The notes: generated from the sequence alone by a model not told the origin. A DNA stretch of 64,000 bases from Mucidula mucida (GCA_015501055.1 JADNYV010000008.1:1-64000); one strand, 5' to 3'; counted from the stretch's first letter, positions 24,015-34,542 are shown. A program made the numbers and translations.

Positions 24015-25141
24015 ATGGCAAGCGCACAAGCATCGTCGTCCAAGTCTGTTATGCCCAGCCAGTCATGGCGACATTTCGTTGCTGGAGGGTATGTCGTAGC
24101 CTTGAGGACATGCCCAGCACGGTTAATTCTTTCAACAGCCTTGGTGGAATGTGTGGGGCAATAGTAACCAGCCCATTCGACGTGGTCAAAACCCGCCTTC
24201 AGTCTGACTTGTTTCGCGTCAAACACACGGCGGTCTCTGTGCAGGCTGGTGGTGCAGGTGTGCTCGTAGGGACTGCCCCAAGACCAGGCGGACTGTTGTG
24301 GAACTTTGTGGAGACCGGTCATATCCTACGGTATGCCACCTTTATGCTTGCACCCCCATGCCTGAACATTGTGCTGCAGAGATATATATCGCGACGAGTC
24401 ACCGCGTGCGCTCTTCAAAGGTCTCGGTCCCACTCTCGTTGGCGTCATTCCCGCTCGTTCGATCAACTTTTTCACGTACGGCAATGGGAAGCAAATCATC
24501 GCCAACACCTTCAACGACGGTCGCGAGAACAGCTACGTGCACCTCTGCGCCGCTGCGTGCGCCGGAATCATGACTGGCACCGCGACGAATCCTATATGGG
24601 TTGTTAAGACGCGACTTCAGTTGAGCGCGCAGCATCAGCACCGGATGAGCAGTTCAACTATGATCAAGCATATATTCCGGGAAGAGGGCATTCGAGGGTT
24701 TTACAAGGGTCTCAGCGCAAGCTACCTCGGCGTCACTGAGGGCACCATTCAGTGGGTTCTGTATGAGCGACTCAAGAAGCTCTCCAAGAATACTGAAGGT
24801 CAAGGTGGCGCTCTCGAGTGGGCGGGGATGCTCGCAAGTGCCGGTACTGCGAAATGCGTCGCCAGTCTGATTACATACCCTCATGAGGCGCGGCGTCCTT
24901 GCTTATCTTTCTCTCACTTGGGCGCTGACACTCATATTAGGTCCTCCGAACTCGTCTGCGGCAACCAAAAGTGAATGGCGTAACCAAGTACACTGGTCTG
25001 CTACAGACTTTGAAGCTCGTACTCAAGGAGGAGGGCGCAGCTTCAATGTACGGTGGTCTAAGCGCTCATCTTATGCGTGTCGTGCCGAACGCCATCGTCA
25101 TGTACTCTATCTATGAAGGGGTATTACGATGGGGTAACTAG
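24015..25141 (+). CDS. RIM2: Mitochondrial pyrimidine-nucleotide carrier, Rim2-like
   Basis: A mitochondrial inner-membrane carrier (SLC25A33/36 type) exchanging pyrimidine nucleotides, needed for mtDNA maintenance. The start MASAQASSSKSVMPSQSWRH is followed by FVAGG, an intron, then LGGMCGAIVTSPFDVVKTRL. The second repeat shows ALFKGLGPTLVGVIPARSIN and AGIMTGTATNPIWVVKTRLQ. The third shows EWAGMLASAGTAKCVASLIT and, after an intron, VLRTRLRQPK, LMRVVPNAIVMYSIYEGVL and RWGN. Three Px(D/E/W)xxK/R carrier signatures are present, though the second has W in place of the acidic residue. Four exons join in frame at 24083-24132, 24335-24381 and about 24891-24939. Length is about 330 residues, usual for Rim2. 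Confidence 0.92.
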
Positions 25142-25421
25142 CCCGATTCCACCTGGATACTGCAAGTTACTCGGAACGCGCGGACGATAACGTCTATTAT
25201 TCGGTCATGCCAGTAAAAGTACATACACTACGCAGAAGCAGTACAATAATGCTGGGCCAGCCACCCCTCTCGCTACTCATTTATCTTACCAGGTCCTTAG
25301 TGCATAGATTGTATACTAGTCGCAAGAAAACATTATGGAAAACTCGAGATACCACTGATATTTGAATCGAGACGTGTACACGTGATGAGTATACCGTTGA
25401 CCATTGCTGCCCTCAACTATC
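25142..25421. other. Intergenic between RIM2 and the hydrolase
   Basis: RIM2 3' flank and hydrolase promoter on the same strand. Nothing recognisable. Confidence 0.35.
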
Positions 25422-26869
25422 ATGGAAACTATATTCACGAATCCTTTCTTGGAAAGGGCCCGCAAAGTCTTTGCTGTATTAGGAGGGGTATATGTCCTTA
25501 GCATCGGGCTGCTAACTGTGCCATATTTCCAAAGCCAGTGCGTATCTATGAATTTCCGTTGATTTTTGAGATTGATCTTCTGTAGCACCTTGTATTTGAA
25601 TGCCTTGAAGTTTCCATGGGGTGCCAACTATGATGCACCAGAGAAATACGGTCTTGCTCGTGAGTCGTAGCCTACCAATTTTCTAGTCCTTTTCGCTTGA
25701 CGAGCTCGCGCCAGCTAACAAGACGTACAACTTCAAAATCCACACATCCGACAACGAAACCCTCGGCGCCTGGTTCGTGCTCTCCGATGCCCTCTACCAG
25801 ACCATTCCCTTCCCGCCGTCCTCGCCCGACATCTACATATCCCAGGCAGTCAAACAATTCCCTACGATCCTCTTCCTGCACGGTAACGCGGCCACCCGGG
25901 CGTTTAGCGCGCGCGTCCAGCACTACACCGCCTTTTCCGCGCGCATGCACGCTAATGTGCTCGCGATCGACTACCGCGGCTTCGCTGAGAGCTCGGGGTC
26001 GCCGAGCGAGGACGGGCTGGTGTGTGACGCGCGCGCGGCGTGGGAGTGGCTCATCAGCCAGGGCGCGCGCGGGGAGGACATTCTTATCGTCGGACACAGC
26101 CTGGGCACGGGGGTCGGCGCGCGCCTGGCTGCAGAGCTGTCGGACGAGAATGTTCCTTACCGCGGAGTTGTGCTTATGAGCCCGTTTTCGAGTATTGGGG
26201 AGCTTCTAAAGACGTACAGCGTCTTTGGCGCTGTTCCTTTGATGAAGCCTCTTGCCATGATTCCTTACGCCACTAGTAAGTTTACTCTTTACTTTGAATT
26301 GATCCAGTTCTAACGCGGTCTTCGTAAGATATTGTGACCTGGGCTTTGATTCATAAATTTGATACCCTCAGTGTTGTTCCTGTAAGCCAATCGACATATC
26401 TAACGCTGCTGCTGGCTCACAAATCATAGCGCATAAAAGGCGAGGTTGTTATCGTTCATGCCGGTGAGTAATGTACAATCGAATCCAGGACAACTGTAGA
26501 CTCATTGCATTTGACAGAAAATGATTGGGACATTCCTTATACACACTCCGAAGTGCTGTTCAATGCCTTCCTCGAACCCCACCTGCCTTCCGTCAAGCTC
26601 CCCAAGACCCCGCGTCGCTTTCCAAAGACGAATGGTCCGAGTTCACGTCGCAGCTCGCTAGACGCAAAGATCGCCGCGAAGACCTTGTTAGGCAAACAGA
26701 GTTGAAGCATCTGGGGTCTATCAGCGAGTTTACGGATGGAACGCGGGACATCATGTTCATCAAGCTCGCCGAGGGTGGTCATGATTACGTCGGAACTCAA
26801 GAAGGTCTACAGGATATCATTGGGACGAAATATGGATTCATGCGCGATAGAAAGTACATTGAGAATTAG
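25422..26869 (+). CDS. ABHD12-like alpha/beta hydrolase, membrane-anchored
   Basis: The N-terminus METIFTNPFLERARKVFAVL leads into a single membrane segment (about residues 15-36). The soluble hydrolase domain has LFLHGNAATRAFSARVQHY (oxyanion region), NVLAIDYRGFAESSGSPSED, the nucleophile elbow VGHSLGTGVGARLA, VVLMSPFSSIGELL, ENDWDIPYTHSEVLFNAF (acid) and KLAEGGHDYVGTQ (histidine). The family includes lysophospholipases such as ABHD12; the substrate here is unknown. Introns fit after QSH, after YGLA, and in three places between 26276 and 26518. Between KLP (about 26600) and DPASLSKDEWSEF one base is missing, at a C run near 26601-26604. All catalytic residues are present on both sides of the break. 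Confidence 0.85.
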
Positions 26870-27101
26870 GTCGTCTACGGTCAGCACTCGCTCGGATTCC
26901 TTTCCTCTTCATGATATTGACCCTCGTCAGACTGCACACATACTAGACAGGATGGATTGGATTTTTCTGTACTTACGGTTATTCAACTACTTATCACGAC
27001 GTGAATGCTCATGCAGTGGGGGGGATTATGATGAGATTAGAGCGTAGGATGTAATAATGATTCTTCCACGTCGCGCGAAATCGCTACAGTGTCCTTCTTC
27101 C

Positions 27102-27314
27102 TAAACCTTGAATCCCAAGCCCCGCATGCACGCCAAATGGCTCGCGACAACCTCCTGCACTTGTCATCCGCCTCCGGGCCGTTCTTCAAAAAGCAGTCAT
27201 CGCGCACGGATTTGGTTTGCGGGCAGGCGCAGCATCTGCGTGGCTATTAGACGGAGAAAAGACGACACGGTTTGGCACGCACGGTTTGAGGCCCTGCGGG
27301 TTCAGAGGGTTCAT
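27102..27314 (-). CDS. COX17: Cytochrome c oxidase copper chaperone Cox17
   Basis: A small intermembrane-space protein delivering copper to Sco1 and Cox11. It reads MNPLNPQGLKP, a 47-base intron (27236-27282), then CCACPQTKSVRDDCFLKNGP, EADDKC and finally SHLACMRGLGFKV. The CCxC copper site and the twin Cx9C helix-loop-helix cysteines are visible. Between DDKC and VVASHLAC (about 27159-27163) one base is missing, breaking the frame. The start could lie upstream: codons back to WWYPSPPPPKYDPTDPK are open and an intron near 27375-27430 could supply a further exon. It is convergent with the hydrolase gene. Confidence 0.88.
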
Positions 27315-27595
27315 TTTCGGATCCGTCGGGTCATACTTTGGAGGAGGCGGGCTGGGATACCACCATGACGTGAGCTAGTAGTTGAATATTTGAGACATCC
27401 GAGAGGTAGTATGTGTCGGGCAAACGTACTCTTTCCAGCATAATCTACGAGGCGCGAAGGAAGGTGGTGGTTGATGAGTAAGTGACAAACTGACGCGATC
27501 ACCCGGAGGAAAGGTCGGTCGGGCCTGGACGGATTCTAAGCTTAGAGGAAACATGTCGTGCTCAGTCAGATAACATTATCATATCCAAAATCTAG
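27315..27595. other. COX17 upstream region
   Basis: May include an additional first exon of COX17 (possible intron GTACGT to CTACTAG at about 27375-27429). Otherwise nothing recognised. Confidence 0.35.
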
Positions 27596-28867
27596 CTACT
27601 CTGCTTTTCCCTTTTCAGCCTTTCCGAAAAAGCGAACACCGCTGTACAGAAGACTACCCATAAACACCATCACAGCACCCAACGCAAACTGCGCGTTCCA
27701 TCCGTTTCCAAACCACCAGACGCTGAAACATAGACTGACGGCTTTCCGGGTGGTAAGCACGACATTTGTTGATACGGATGACATGGACTATAAGCACGTT
27801 AATAACGAAGTAGTTTATAGTTTTTTGGGGCCACGCTTACAGAGGTCAACCGGTTAACGCCAGATACACATATGAGTTGCGTGACGAGATTTCCCGCGAG
27901 GATCAACCACGCAATCGTAGGCGAAGTCTCGTTGTTTCGTGAAAGACTCGAAAGACCTTGCTTAACGTCCTGGGCTAGAAAGAGGAAGACGGGTAAAGAC
28001 AGAAGGTGCTAGAGATGCATATTTATTATTATAAGCTATAATCCACAGAGATGGATACCTGCCGTGTAGAACACGCCCTCTTTCCAGCATGGTCCATAGC
28101 GTTTATAGGTCCTTTCTTGAAGCATCCCCAGGAACGCAGTACAAAGCAGAGATAAAACGAGCATGGTGATTCCGAGCGAGTACTGCTGAATATCGGTGGG
28201 CGTCTGAACGGATTTCTTGTTAGAGGTCGTGGCCATCGTCACGCCGGCGGAGACCAAGATCACGGAAAACTTGCAAAAAATGTCAAGCGCCATCCTAGAC
28301 GTCGAGTTGAGCAAAAGTCGCTCACTATTTGCCTGAATGTGTATCGTCTATTCATGAAGAAATATCCAAAGATCATCGACACAGGAAGCCCTATTCCGTC
28401 AAGTCGCTTTATACTCAATGAACATGATACACTTTACCTGCAGATCTAAACACCATCATGACACCTAACGGCACGTTGAAGGAGTACGCCCAGTTATTCA
28501 AAAGGGATCCAGAAGAGAATACGATAACTTGTGTCGCCCAGGTAAGCAAGGGGACCTGTCTCGGCTTCAGACGCGGGATGAAGCTGTCCTTTGAGCGCGC
28601 AAGGAAAGCCGGAAATGATTGAAGGGTGATAAAGGCCATTTGGGAAAACGTGAGCGCGGAACCTGAAGGAAAGGACCCAAACGTTGGCTCACGTCAAAGT
28701 GTTACAGAGAGAAAGTGGCGAAGTTAATCACCGATGCGCGGGTTCATGAGGAGGAGGTTTTCGTAGAGCCAGACGTTGCTGGGAATAACTTTATTATGAC
28801 ACGGTGGACGTGGCATCTGGGCATAATTCACTCACGAGCAGCATCCTCCGAATACCATGCTAAACAT
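27596..28867 (-). CDS. YEA4: UDP-N-acetylglucosamine transporter, Yea4-like (UAA/SLC35B family)
   Basis: A multi-pass ER/Golgi membrane protein importing UDP-GlcNAc, which supports chitin and glycan synthesis. It begins MFSMVFGGCCS, then after an intron NVWLYENLLLMNPRIG and SALTFSQMAFITLQSFPAFL. Further segments are RQVPLLTWATQVIVFSSGSL, NNWAYSFNVPLGVMMVFRSA, VSMIFGYFFMNRRYTFR, SVILVSAGVTMATTSNKKS, LVLSLLCTAFLGMLQE, PTIAWLILAGNLVTQLICVS and MSSVSTNVVLTTRKAVSLCF. The C-terminus, RFFGKAEKGKAE, has a basic tail. The order and motifs fit the UAA transporter family with about ten helices. Six or more short introns all keep frame. The first exon may start further upstream. It is divergent from RCF1. 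Confidence 0.85.
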
Positions 28868-29260
28868 CTGGTTCACAGCTTGAGGAAAGGGATTGCACGG
28901 GATTGACGAGGAGGACTGACCGATGATACGTCGAAGAAGATAGTGAGCATCTGTAGCATAGTCCGTGTCGGTTCTGGTGTGTCCAGGACGCTGGCCACCC
29001 CATTGTGCTGCCAGTGATTGGACATGTGGATAGATGATAGCACGGACGGCGTCCACGTCAACGCGGAGAGGCAAGTAAAATAGAGCAGCGCAACCAAAAA
29101 GAAAGCAGACGAGGACGAGAGAGTGGAAGTGAAAGCCCGAAAGAGGAGGTCCTTGTGCTCGGTCCGGGTCATCGCCGGATTCTCTCATCATACTGTCACC
29201 GTGGTACGCTCCGATACCCAATAGGCCGCCCTTTTTTTTGCTGATTACTTGATCAGCCAA
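28868..29260. other. Divergent promoter between YEA4-like gene and RCF1
   Basis: About 390 bases between the two starts. A leftward open frame continues upstream from the transporter and could be a 5' leader exon. Its sequence has one hydrophobic stretch (SSSSAFFLVALLYFTCLSAL) but no family match. Confidence 0.4.
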
Positions 29261-29832
29261 ATGATAGACCGAGAGACCGCGTACAAGGAACTCACCAAGC
29301 CCGACCCGAACAACCCGCGCGCCGTTACCTCGACCCAAATGAGAGCGTCGGCCACCGCTTTTGGTCGCGCATGAAGCGCGAGCCGTTGATTCCAGCAGGT
29401 ACCTTGTCCATTCCCTTCTTCCAAATACTGAAATCTGTTCTAGGCGCTTTATTAACGGCCTTTGTCTTCTGCGGGATAGTGTACCACTCAAATAATCGCA
29501 ACACGAGACAGGTGCAATTATGGATGCGATACCGGGTCGCGGCACAAGGTCTTACCGTCTGTGCGGTCGTGCTCGGAATGTATCGTTTACAGCAGGACAC
29601 GCTCGAATACAACAAAAAGGTGGAAAACATCCGTGGACAACTGGAAGATGCGGACAAGGTCGCGAAGCAACGGGCCGAGTTTGAAGAGCGCATGCGTGAA
29701 GCGGAGGAGGCGCACGAGGCTGAGCAGGGACTGAGGAACAGGTGGCGGAAAGGAAAAGAAGAAAAGCCTGCCCTCAGAAGAGGCAGCGTCGTCGAAGCGA
29801 TGGTACCATTATCTGTACTGGTCGAGCTCTAA
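29261..29832 (+). CDS. RCF1: HIG1-domain respiratory supercomplex factor, Rcf1-like
   Basis: An inner-mitochondrial-membrane protein that stabilises complex III-IV supercomplexes. The candidate start MIDRETAYKELTKPDPNNPR runs into YLDPNESVGHRFWSRMKREP and LIPAG. After a 45-base intron (about 29399-29443) come GALLTAFVFCGIVYHSNNRN and VQLWMRYRVAAQGLTVCAVV. The segment Q-LWM-R-Y-R-VAA-Q exactly fits the QX3(R/H)XRX3Q signature of Rcf1-type HIG1 proteins. Two membrane helices are followed by a long charged coiled coil (NKKVENIRGQLEDADKVAKQ and onward). One base appears lost in the GC-rich stretch at 29317-29324, between NNPRA and RYLDP. If that is wrong, the start may be elsewhere. Confidence 0.85.
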
Positions 29833-29895
29833 ACCCAAAGGCGAAGCGTAGACTTGGTACACACGCATAATCATACATCCCTACTCCTTATCACG

Positions 29896-30242
29896 CTAAG
29901 TGTCTCCCCGCGTCAACAAATCATCAGGATTCTTCGGCGTCTGTTCAACAGCCAGCTTCCATCCGCCATACAGCTGATTCACAATCGCGCTCCGTCGCAG
30001 CACTGCGAGGTCTCTCACGGCTTCCGAGTACATGGAAGATACCCGCGAAGGGTCCGATTCGCTCTACACCACGTTAACGAAAGACACGAAACTCGGTCAG
30101 AACGCACTTGAATGCCGCGGAAAGTGTCTTTCGTCTTTTGTACGAAATAATTGCGGAAATTGTATGAGCTAAACGAGCGCGACGTCCGTAGTGACGAATG
30201 GTACAGCTGAAGGATCGCTTGTTTGCTTGGAGCGGTGGCCAT
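29896..30242 (-). CDS. ISD11: LYR-motif iron-sulfur biogenesis protein Isd11 (LYRM4)
   Basis: A mitochondrial matrix protein that stabilises the cysteine desulfurase Nfs1 together with acyl carrier protein. The start MATAPSKQAILQLYHSSLRT carries the LYR-type motif (LYHSSLR), followed by SRSFSSYNFRNYFVQKTKDT and FRGIQ. A short intron leads to SESDPSRVSSMYSEAVRDLA and VLRRSAIVNQLYGGWKLAVE, ending RGDT. The NFRxYF element after the LYR motif is characteristic of Isd11 rather than other LYRM proteins. Length is about 98 residues, typical. Both exons join in frame. It lies just downstream of the convergent RCF1 gene, 63 bp away. Confidence 0.92.
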
Positions 30243-30319
30243 GGTGGTTAAAGTCCAAGCTCGGCTTAGACGGTGACGAAAGCCGTCGGCTACTGGTCGG
30301 CCCGATAACGCCGATAATT

Positions 30320-30440
30320 GTTCGATTGTCTGTGAACAGTAGACAGGTAGAAGATAAGAGCGCCTATTCCTGAAATACAGCCCGCATGAAAGACCCAATT
30401 ATACAATAAGGCTTACAAGGAGAGGGAGTAATAATTCTAT
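30320..30440. repeat. Left direct repeat flanking kinase cassette C
   Basis: An imperfect copy of 33334-33437. Shared phrases in the same order are GTTCGATT, CCTATTCC, GAAATACAG, CCCGCATGAAAGACCC, ATTATACA and GGAGAGGGAGTAATAATTCT. The right copy runs into the last codons of the expansin-like gene, so this left copy is a duplicate of that gene's 3' end and flank. Confidence 0.8.
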
Positions 30441-30510
30441 TGGTAGCAGGACTCTAAAATCTACAAACATGTCTATCTATGTAAGGGTCCAAGAACGTGT
30501 ATTAGTGTCC

Positions 30511-32344
30511 TTAAATCCCGGCAGGAAGCTCTAAAAGTCTCCGAAAGTTGGAAAGCTCACGGCACATGGGTCCCTCGCACTCATGCCCTACTTCTGAAAA
30601 GGCAAAGTCTATGATGCGAAGCTCTCCCGACTTTGACACTATTATGTTGCGCAGCTCAAGATCCGCATGCCTCACCCCGTTCATGTGGATCTCATGGGCA
30701 TATTGCCACAACATCTCCCTATTAAATCATTTAGCTTCAAGCCTTGAATACATGTGCATACACCTTTTTACCACCTTTGTTGAACGGAAAGCTGTTGAAT
30801 GTTCCGGACTTTGTCACCGCAATGCTCAAATAAGAGCTATCCATCCCCCCCTCAAAAAGCCAAGATCGGGGAATCACTCGCCCTTGGAGAGTGCAAAGAA
30901 CGCCATATACACGGTGCTCATGTCGCAGGTCCGCTCTCCCTGAAATCCGGGGGGTATGGTCTTCATGACGATATTCGCTGAACCAGTATTCGCTGCGAAG
31001 ACGGCACCAGTTCCACCGCGACCCATATATTTGTGTACGAGAAGTACCGGGGGAGCTGCCCCTAGAGGAAGTTGAGGAGACAACGGGACAGTGTGCTGCT
31101 GAAGAATGAGCCTGTAGCCCTTGTGATAGGCGAAGTGTTCTCGAGAGGTGGAGTCATCAGAGGCGGCGAGGCGGGTGAGGAAGAAGTGAAGGGGGAATGG
31201 ATGGTAGTCGACCGAGAGAATTGTAAGGTTTTGAACTCGTATCCAGGCATTGAAAACGAGACCTGAATGTCCTTGATCACAATTAGCCGGGCATATAATC
31301 GAACTCTTCATTGAACGTACCGCGGCGCTGCTGATCTTCGTCAGGTCCTCCTCCCGTGTCGCCATCATCGCATCCTGGCTATTCAAACCTGACGACTTAC
31401 GCGTCCGTGCCTGGTCATTTGGCGAGTAAGCAGCAGGAAATGGTATCTTCCATTGTGCTATATCCACCAACGGCCGATCACCTGGCACGAGCAGCATGCC
31501 TAGTATGGTGACGAAAAGGTGTTCAATTTTCAATACACTGGAACACAGAAGCCCGTATCGCGAGGGCTCCTCCGATGTGCAGCGTTGGAAGAGCATAGCA
31601 CCATCACCACCAAAAACGAGGGCCCAGTGGGTATCGCTGTACGACATTGCGACAGCCAACTGTGATAGAAATGAGCGCATACTTGGGGTTGAGGAGAGAC
31701 CTACTACATACCTTGTGTATGATCGCTCGCGCGTGCTCTTCCTTGTCTTCAAGCCTAAGCTGCCTCCCTGCGTCACTGTTGGCCAGCTCCATTATCCCCG
31801 GCGTGAAGTGCTCAAAAACTTTCCACGACTTACTCTCTATTATTACGCGCAATGAATCATCAACCGCGAGCGCGCGGTCGGGTCTTTGATTGGGAAAGGG
31901 GTACTGCTCCAGCTGAGATAACTCACGGTCATAGGCATCCTGCAGGAAAGTTATGGCATGTTCAATGATCCGGATTGCCAGCACGCTGGTGTCTCCCTCC
32001 GTTTGCAATGTAGTAGAGTCAAAATATCGGGTAGGTCTCCTCGTCCTTGAGGAGAGCTGAGCCTTGCACGAGTCCTCCACAGCCCTCAAGTCGATGGTAT
32101 TGGTTGCGATATCCGCATCAAGGGTACGAACGAGCGATTTTGCGAGACAACTGTCCAGCTCGTCGGCCTGTATGATGAACGCCGGTAGGCGGTCGAGAGA
32201 AGGAGCTAGTGGAGGTGCGTACGGCATCGTGGCGACGGAAGTAGCATCGCCGCGTTGGGGAGGAGTGTATTGATAGGCCAAAGCGATAGTTTCAAGAAGG
32301 CGGTCGCCCGACGTTGGCATGCTGGTGTACGTTTGGGGATACAT
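30511..32344 (-). CDS. Degenerate kinase-like protein, copy C
   Basis: Nearly identical to copy A over the gene, its introns and about 100 bases upstream. The start is MYPQTYTSMPTSGDRLLETI. The middle domain reads SYSDTHWALVFGGDGAMLFQ and LFVTILGMLLVPGDRPLVDI. The kinase-like region has LVHKYMGRGGTGAVFAANTG, NIVMKTIPPGFQGE, GVRHADLELRNIIVSKSGEL and RIIDFAFSEVGHECEG, ending ELPAGI. The donor AAGGTATGT is intact here, unlike copy A. A single-base difference after FQGE shifts the frame away from the expected ADLRHEHHIY, so as written the reading frame is broken near 30942. HAD and DFA replace HRD and DFG. A recent duplication of copy A is inferred. Confidence 0.62.
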
Positions 32345-33345
32345 GGGTTCATAATTGCGTGAGTAGACTCAAGAGAGCGCCGCCTCTGTTGCGGGCAAGT
32401 CGTCGGAAGCAGAAGTAAGATGACGGGAGGATCAACAACAGATGAGAAGCGACCACGTGCGCCTAATCCCGGCCTCGTCTTCCAACTTGATGTCCACGTC
32501 CATACGCTCTTGTGTACCAGTAAAGACGTTCATGTCTATACACAATCGTTTGAGACGTCGGCCAGTGGAAAGTCAGCGACTTCCATTGTCTAGGTTTTTC
32601 CGCCAGTCGTTGAAGCTTCATGCATGAGGGCCTCACACCGAAAATTTCAGCCGTGCATACTCGTCGTACCTGCAGGCAGATCTACGTCTCAGTGCACTAT
32701 TTTGCTGGAACATCTCATAGGAATTCAGAGAGTATTTGTCGAGACTTCTCAATCGAACTGATTAGGACTCTCGTTGCGGGGTTACTTGGTGTACGAACAC
32801 GGCCTATCAGTCGGGCAGGGTAGCTCAATGGCTTTCATTGTCCATTAGAGTACTTGGTAATGACTGCATTTTTGTTACTCTCAAGTTTCAGTAGCGGCTT
32901 TTTTATTGCGGGTCGGTTCATAGGTTTTCTCGTCATGTCTGGTCATTCATGTTTATTCAGTTTCAGATGTACATGTGCGAGCTGGGAAGCTGTCCGGTGG
33001 CTGAATGACACACTGGAACTTCGTGTGTGGTTGTGCTTTTTTGGCTCCCTCTTTTGTGGTTCTCGCGCAGCTCGTGGAGATTTGATGGTCAACACGGTAG
33101 ATAGCTCCCCGGTGGCTTAGCGGGGGATGCTCTGGGGCCTTACTGGACTTTGAATGGTTGCTTTTTTGGTTTCGGGACGGCGGGTGGGTTTCTCGCCATG
33201 TCTGGCCGGACAGTAAATATACAGTATTTACACTGTGGTTGACGGTACTTATTCGTCCTCAGATCGGTGGATCAGATGTACTAGTTGACAAACGCGTAGC
33301 TCAGAATTCTGACAGAAACTTACTTACAAAAACGTTCGATTTTGT
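32345..33345. repeat. Repeat field II with rearranged element X
   Basis: Upstream of kinase copy C lie a CACGTG box (about 32454) and part P of element X (32480-32503). Part Q follows in inverted orientation (about 32510-32570) compared with 19029-19133. After that the sequence matches field I from about 19588 (TCAGCG and CTTCCATTGTCTAGG). Further on there is a segment with TACTTGGTGTACGAACACG (also near 20313) and one beta hairpin, CTCCCCGGTGGCTTAGCGGG, at about 33105. The field is about one third the length of field I. Confidence 0.7.
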
Positions 33346-33440
33346 GCAAAATCAGAGCACCTATTCCAGAAATACAGCAGCCCGCATGAAAGACCCCATT
33401 ATACAGTCAAGGAGAGGGAGTAATAATTCTATTGCTAGCA
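33334..33440. repeat. Right direct repeat flanking kinase cassette C
   Basis: The partner of 30320-30440 (see there). It overlaps the stop codon of the expansin-like gene, which suggests this is the original location and that the left copy is derived. Confidence 0.8.
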
Positions 33441-34292
33441 AGTATTGGTCTGAGAGAGAGACGATGTGATGAGGTTCAACGCCGGTACAGCTTCAAGCCA
33501 GAAATACCACGAGACTAGAACATAGTCAGGCCTTTCAGCGAACACACCAAACAACCACAGCGACTCACTTGGAACCATTCCATCCCCCATTTCAGCAATC
33601 GCCTTGAAAGCCCCGGTTGAAAGATCAAAACTGTTTTCGTTCACACAAGAAGGGCATGAATCCACAATCTTAACCGTCACCGCCTGGAAGGATCATTCAT
33701 GTAAGAACTTGAAGGCATACAGACCAGAAAACAAAGTATCACTTGCCGTTGTTGGTGTTGGTGATGACCGCATACTTTCCACATAGAGTAGACCCTTGTG
33801 AGAAACCGAACCTCTGTTGATCTGTGTACGCCATCATGAGATTTCAGATCGCGAGGCTTGGGGGAAAACGTACCAATAGCGCGATTAAGTCGCTGTCCTT
33901 GTGGGTTTCACCACAAGCACCTGGGTTACCGTTTTGGTAGAAGAACGACGCACTGAAGAGTATTAGCAAGCCGCTGAGGTTAAGAGCTGACTTACAATCC
34001 GCCTGTCATCTCAGTGACTCCAGATGGTGCCGAACGACGTGCTGCCGCGCGATATATATAAGCGTTTGGCCAAAGGTTAATGAAGGAACGTTACCTGCAT
34101 TCGTAGGGTTGAATAGTCGTTTGGGAAATGACGGCGCTAAACCTGCGATACATTCAGGGGGAAGCTCGTGTAGGAAGTCGAACACAAATCACCTCTGGCG
34201 AGTCTGTGAGCGTTCGTATCTCGATGGACAGGAGCTGATGCGAAAGCAAGTACTGCCAGCGGAAGGAAGAATGTAAGGAATGTGAGTCGCAT
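33435..34292 (-). CDS. Secreted expansin-like/RlpA-like double-psi beta-barrel protein
   Basis: Signal peptide MRLTFLTFFLPLAVLAFASA, then a short linker and a DPBB domain: GACGETHKDSDLIAL, later TVKIVDSCPSCVNENSFDLS and TGAFKAIAEMGDGMVP. After an intron come SWYFWLEAVPAL and the end at NTC. The pattern GACGxxHxDSDLI, VxDSCPxC and FDLSxGAF defines the small extracellular fungal DPBB group related to barwin and expansins; they bind or loosen cell-wall polymers and have no proven catalysis. Four to five short introns are needed. The last exon overlaps the right direct repeat of cassette C. Confidence 0.82.
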
Positions 34293-34542
34293 AGCTGAGA
34301 TGGATGCAGGAATCAAAGGAGAAACGGCCGCCGCTGGGTTGAATGGCTCTTGTTATCGATTTGTGTTACCCCTTTGTATCAGAACGGCATCGACGAGATG
34401 TCATTCAGTCGATCAATCCGACTGGCTAATGAATGAACAACAAATGGTGCCTCTGAAAATGCGCCACCGATGAAATCCATAGAAATACAACATTGACGAG
34501 AGTAGAGTACATATCGTTTGCTTTCCTTGACCTGTACAGCAA

